A stretch of DNA of 13,934 nucleotides, from the NCBI GenBank assembly GCA_035294565.1, contig DATGKR010000070.1, forward strand, positions 1 to 13,934, read 5' to 3'. Both the position numbers and the translations under genes were made by a program. Source of the DNA: DATGKR01 sp035294565 (GTDB taxonomy: Bacteria; Actinomycetota; Acidimicrobiia; Acidimicrobiales; Palsa-688). Under the pieces are notes generated by a model, which saw nothing but the letters and a program-made list of their open reading frames with translations, had not been told where the DNA came from and did no database searches. Every line of letters starts with the position of its first letter. Positions within the stretch are counted from its first letter, which is position 1. Positions 11,429 through 13,934 of the stretch are shown here, one piece after another.

Positions 11429-12424
11429 TCAGGCTCGGAGGGCGAGCGACGCCGCGGTGACGATGTCGTGGACCGCCGCAGCCAGCTCGGCCCGGACCGC
11501 CGGTGCCAGCAGCCCGGCGGCGGCCGCCGGCTCGACGTCCACCCGCAGAACGCCCGGCTCGGCGAAGCTCACGCTTGCCCCCGCCTTGGCGAAAACCCGT
11601 CGCATCGCGGTGTTCTCGTCCAACACGTACGCCAGCAAGTTCCGCAGACCCGCTTCGACCGCGGCCACTCCCAGCGCGCCGAAAAGGAAGGTGCCGAGCC
11701 CCCGGCCCTGGTAGCCGTCCAGCGTGGTGAACGCCATCTCGGCCTCGCCGGGGGAGTCGACCACGTAGCGGGAGACGCCCATGCCCTTGCCTGTACCAGC
11801 TTCGAGGGCGAGCCAGGCGAAATGGTCTACGAAGTCGATGTCGATCAGGTGGTCGACGAGAGCCGGCGAGGGGACGCCCGAGCTGAAGAACCTGCGGCGG
11901 CGGGTATCGGGCGACAGGCGGCGCACCGCTTCGTGCAACGCCTCGCGGTCCTCGGGGAGCAGGGGCCGCACGACGATGTCGGTGCCGTCGCGCAACCGGG
12001 CCCGCACCGGGCGGAGGTCCTCGGCGAGGCGGAGACTGGCTAGGCGGCGAAGCTCACGGCGGACCGAGTCGACTTGGAGCAGGCAGTCGAGGGCGTCTAC
12101 GTCGCCTGCCAGGTAGAGGGTGTCTTCCAGAGCGGTCACCGTGGCCGTGCGGGGGGCGCCCCTGAGGAGGGCCAGCTCGCCGAGGATCGAGCCGGGGCCC
12201 GCCTCGGTGAGACGCCGCTCACCATGGCCGCGGGTCGCCGTCACCGCCACCCTGCCCTCGGTGATCAGCCAGAAGTGGTCGCCTGCGTCGCCCTCGCGGC
12301 CGAGCACATCGCCGGGCTCGGCGCGGCCGGCTCGCATACAGCTCGCTATCCGGTCGAGCTGGTCGGTGGCCGCCCCCTCGAGGAGGGGGAGGGACCGCAG
12401 CGCTGCCCGGATGTCGCCCTCCAA
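11429..12424 (-). CDS. pat: cNMP-binding GNAT protein lysine acetyltransferase (Pat-like)
   Basis: This 331-aa protein matches the mycobacterial Pat enzymes (Rv0998, MSMEG_5458, about 333 aa). In those, cAMP binding to an N-terminal domain unlocks a C-terminal acetyltransferase that modifies acyl-CoA synthetases and a universal stress protein. The cyclic-nucleotide domain spans about 1-125, with the phosphate-binding cassette GELALLRGAPRTATVTA (82-98, Glu83 and Arg92). The GNAT domain spans about 148-300, with the acetyl-CoA loop GYQGRGLGTFLFG (237-249). Glu229 in EAEMAF is at the position of the catalytic glutamate. TTG at 12424 is the first start after an in-frame stop and lies 6 nt after the HtrA stop, so the two genes form one operon. 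No strong ribosome site is seen, so translation probably relies on coupling. The gene converges on the crotonase gene. Confidence 0.87.
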   Translation of the reverse strand: MEGDIRAALRSLPLLEGAATDQLDRIASCMRAGRAEPGDVLGREGDAGDHFWLITEGRVAVTATRGHGERRLTEAGPGSILGELALLRGAPRTATVTALEDTLYLAGDVDALDCLLQVDSVRRELRRLASLRLAEDLRPVRARLRDGTDIVVRPLLPEDREALHEAVRRLSPDTRRRRFFSSGVPSPALVDHLIDIDFVDHFAWLALEAGTGKGMGVSRYVVDSPGEAEMAFTTLDGYQGRGLGTFLFGALGVAAVEAGLRNLLAYVLDENTAMRRVFAKAGASVSFAEPGVLRVDVEPAAAAGLLAPAVRAELAAAVHDIVTAASLALRA

Positions 12425-12430
12425 GCTCGC

Positions 12431-13876
12431 TTACTGGGGTGGGCCGCTGGCCAGGGTCACCGTCACCTGTTGGCTCTGTCCGGCGGGGGTGGTGAAGCCG
12501 ACCGAAACCTGGTCGCCGGGGTGGTAGCCCTCGATGACGTTGGTCAGGTCCCCGGGTGAGGTGATCGGGTGCCCGCCGAGGGAGGTGATCACGTCCCCCG
12601 AGCCGATGCCCGCCTGGGCGGCGGGGCCGCCCGGGATGGCGTCCTGGACGACGGCGCCGGAGGTGCCGAAGGCCGCCGACGAGGTGACCACCTCTACGCC
12701 GAGGAAGGCGGTGGGGCCGATGTGTATGGTCGAGGTGGCCGTGCCGTTGCGGATGTCTCTGGCGATCGACATCGCCTGGTTGATGGGTATGGCGAAGCCC
12801 TGGTTGCCCTGGGTCTGGAAGGAGAAGCCCGTCGAGGCCGCGGTGTCCATCCCGATCACCTTGCCCGAGTTGTTGATCAGCGCCCCGCCGGAGTCACCCG
12901 GTTGGATGTCGGCGTTGGTCTCTATCAGGCCTGTGAGCTTCTCGGCCGTGCCGTTGGCCTCGTCCTGGGCGGTGATCGACTGGTTGAGGGCGACCACCTG
13001 GCCGCTGGCGGCGCTGGGGGTGCCTCCCACCCCGCCGGCGTTGCCGAGGCCGACAACGGGCTCACCCACGGTCACCTGCGAGGAGTTGCCGATCGAGGCC
13101 GTCTTCAGGCCCGACGCGCCCTGCAGCTTGATCACCGCCACGTCGTTGGTGCGGTCGTAGCCCACGACAGTGGCCTTGTAGGTCTGACCGTTGGCGATAT
13201 CGGTGGCCTTGATGCTGGTGGCCTGCTCTATGACGTGGTTGTTGGTGAGGACGTAGCCGTCGGAGGTCAACACGATGCCGGTTCCCGCCGCCTCGGCGCT
13301 CTGATAGGACAGCTGGGTGTCGATGTCGACGAGATCGTCGGCGGCCTTCGCCGCGGCACCGCTCAGGCTGCGGGTGGAGCCGCCTGTGCCGCCGCTGCCG
13401 AGGCCGCCGCCGTTCCCGAACCCGAAGGGGTTGGTGAACCCCCCGCTCGAGCCGCTCGGCGCGCTGCTCGCCGCGCTGCTGGCCGAGCGCCATACGCCGT
13501 GGCCTATGCCGAGCCCGACGAGCACCGCCACGACGAGGAGGACGGCGGTGACGATCCCGGGGAGGGTGCGCCGGGGCCGGGCAGGCCCCTGGCCGTAGTG
13601 CCATCCCGACCAACCCGAACCGCCCCACTGGTAGGGCCCCCTCCCTCCGGGCGTGCCTGCTCCGCCCCCCGGCGGGTACCACACGCCGCCTTGCGGGGCC
13701 CAACCCGATCCGCCTCCGCCCGGCGGTGTCCAGCCGCCGGCGCCGGGGTTCCAGGCCGGGTCGCCCGAAGCCCAGCCGGGGGGCGGCGGGGGCGGTGCCC
13801 AGCCTCCGTGGCCTGCCCCGCTGCCGCCGGGCTGCTGCTCGTCTGGTTCGCCGTAGGGTCCTTGCGTGTCGCTCAT
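12431..13876 (-). CDS. HtrA/DegP-type membrane-anchored serine protease with PDZ domain
   Basis: This 481-aa protein has a cytoplasmic tail (1-103) rich in Pro, Gly and Trp, one membrane helix (about 106-126), and a Ser/Gly-rich linker to about 170. A trypsin-like protease domain follows (about 175-375), then a PDZ domain (about 385-475). The triad is His214 in TNNHVI, Asp245 in TNDVAVIKL and Ser329 in PGDSGGAL. The PDZ carries FLGVEV, then GPAAQAGIGSGDVITSLGGHPI. This is the actinobacterial HtrA/PepD layout, an extracytoplasmic quality-control protease facing the cell wall. ATG at 13876 has only a weak GAGAG upstream. The remaining 58 bases to the window edge show no clear promoter. The gene leads an operon with the acetyltransferase. 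Confidence 0.93.
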   Translation of the reverse strand: MSDTQGPYGEPDEQQPGGSGAGHGGWAPPPPPPGWASGDPAWNPGAGGWTPPGGGGSGWAPQGGVWYPPGGGAGTPGGRGPYQWGGSGWSGWHYGQGPARPRRTLPGIVTAVLLVVAVLVGLGIGHGVWRSASSAASSAPSGSSGGFTNPFGFGNGGGLGSGGTGGSTRSLSGAAAKAADDLVDIDTQLSYQSAEAAGTGIVLTSDGYVLTNNHVIEQATSIKATDIANGQTYKATVVGYDRTNDVAVIKLQGASGLKTASIGNSSQVTVGEPVVGLGNAGGVGGTPSAASGQVVALNQSITAQDEANGTAEKLTGLIETNADIQPGDSGGALINNSGKVIGMDTAASTGFSFQTQGNQGFAIPINQAMSIARDIRNGTATSTIHIGPTAFLGVEVVTSSAAFGTSGAVVQDAIPGGPAAQAGIGSGDVITSLGGHPITSPGDLTNVIEGYHPGDQVSVGFTTPAGQSQQVTVTLASGPPQ

Positions 13877-13934
13877 GTTCTCTCAGGTGGTCGACTTTCG
13901 CCCCCAGTGAACCGCAGCAAGCTGAGCTTTCGGT

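Noticed and set aside
1..13934. CRISPR array or tandem repeat array
   Set aside because: No regularly spaced direct repeats were seen on reading; the repeats present are single inverted repeats.

Overview
The window is high-GC chromosomal DNA from an actinobacterium. Several features point there: a SenX3/RegX3-like two-component pair, an F420-type luciferase-like oxidoreductase, a cyclic-nucleotide-gated GNAT of the mycobacterial Pat type, frequent GTG/TTG starts, and start codons placed 6-9 nt after TANNNT -10 boxes (leaderless or nearly leaderless mRNAs). An uncultured Acidimicrobiia-like lineage is plausible, but taxonomy cannot be fixed from sequence reading alone.

Layout. (1) 1-2330, accessory strip. 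A tRNA-Leu(GAG) is followed by toxin-antitoxin material: a complete YefM/YoeB pair on the minus strand with its own operator, about 600 nt of gene-poor DNA holding what looks like a decayed class III nucleotide-cyclase fragment that ends in a perfect 16-bp palindrome, a complete ribbon-helix-helix/Doc pair on the plus strand with its own operator, and a headless RelE-like remnant. This looks like an eroded insertion zone beside a tRNA gene, though no att repeat was found. (2) 2329-5223, catabolism. A minus-strand dienelactone hydrolase diverges from a two-gene operon of HMG-CoA lyase and acyl-CoA dehydrogenase (4-nt overlap), fitting acyl-CoA or leucine-type degradation. A strong near-perfect hairpin sits between the divergent starts. 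(3) 5319-7490, small genes. A single-domain STAS protein, a 130-bp MITE-like element wedged between two converging stop codons, a 65-aa unknown protein, a CopD-like membrane protein and a site-2-type (M50) membrane metalloprotease. (4) 7624-11393. A SenX3-like kinase without membrane segments overlaps its RegX3-like regulator, followed by an LLM-class oxidoreductase overlapping an unusual crotonase whose C-terminal helices seem to lie at the N-terminus. (5) 11429-13876, minus strand. An HtrA/DegP-type membrane-anchored PDZ protease is followed after 6 nt by the cNMP-binding acetyltransferase, apparently one operon.

The most interesting items are the apparently circularly permuted crotonase, the MITE-like element with a 5-bp target duplication, the stack of toxin-antitoxin modules and remnants, and two genes (CopD-like and the kinase) that share a layout: a -10 box, then a tiny leaderless ORF whose stop overlaps the main GTG start as GTGA. 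Functional statements are family-level reading by eye; no database search was run.
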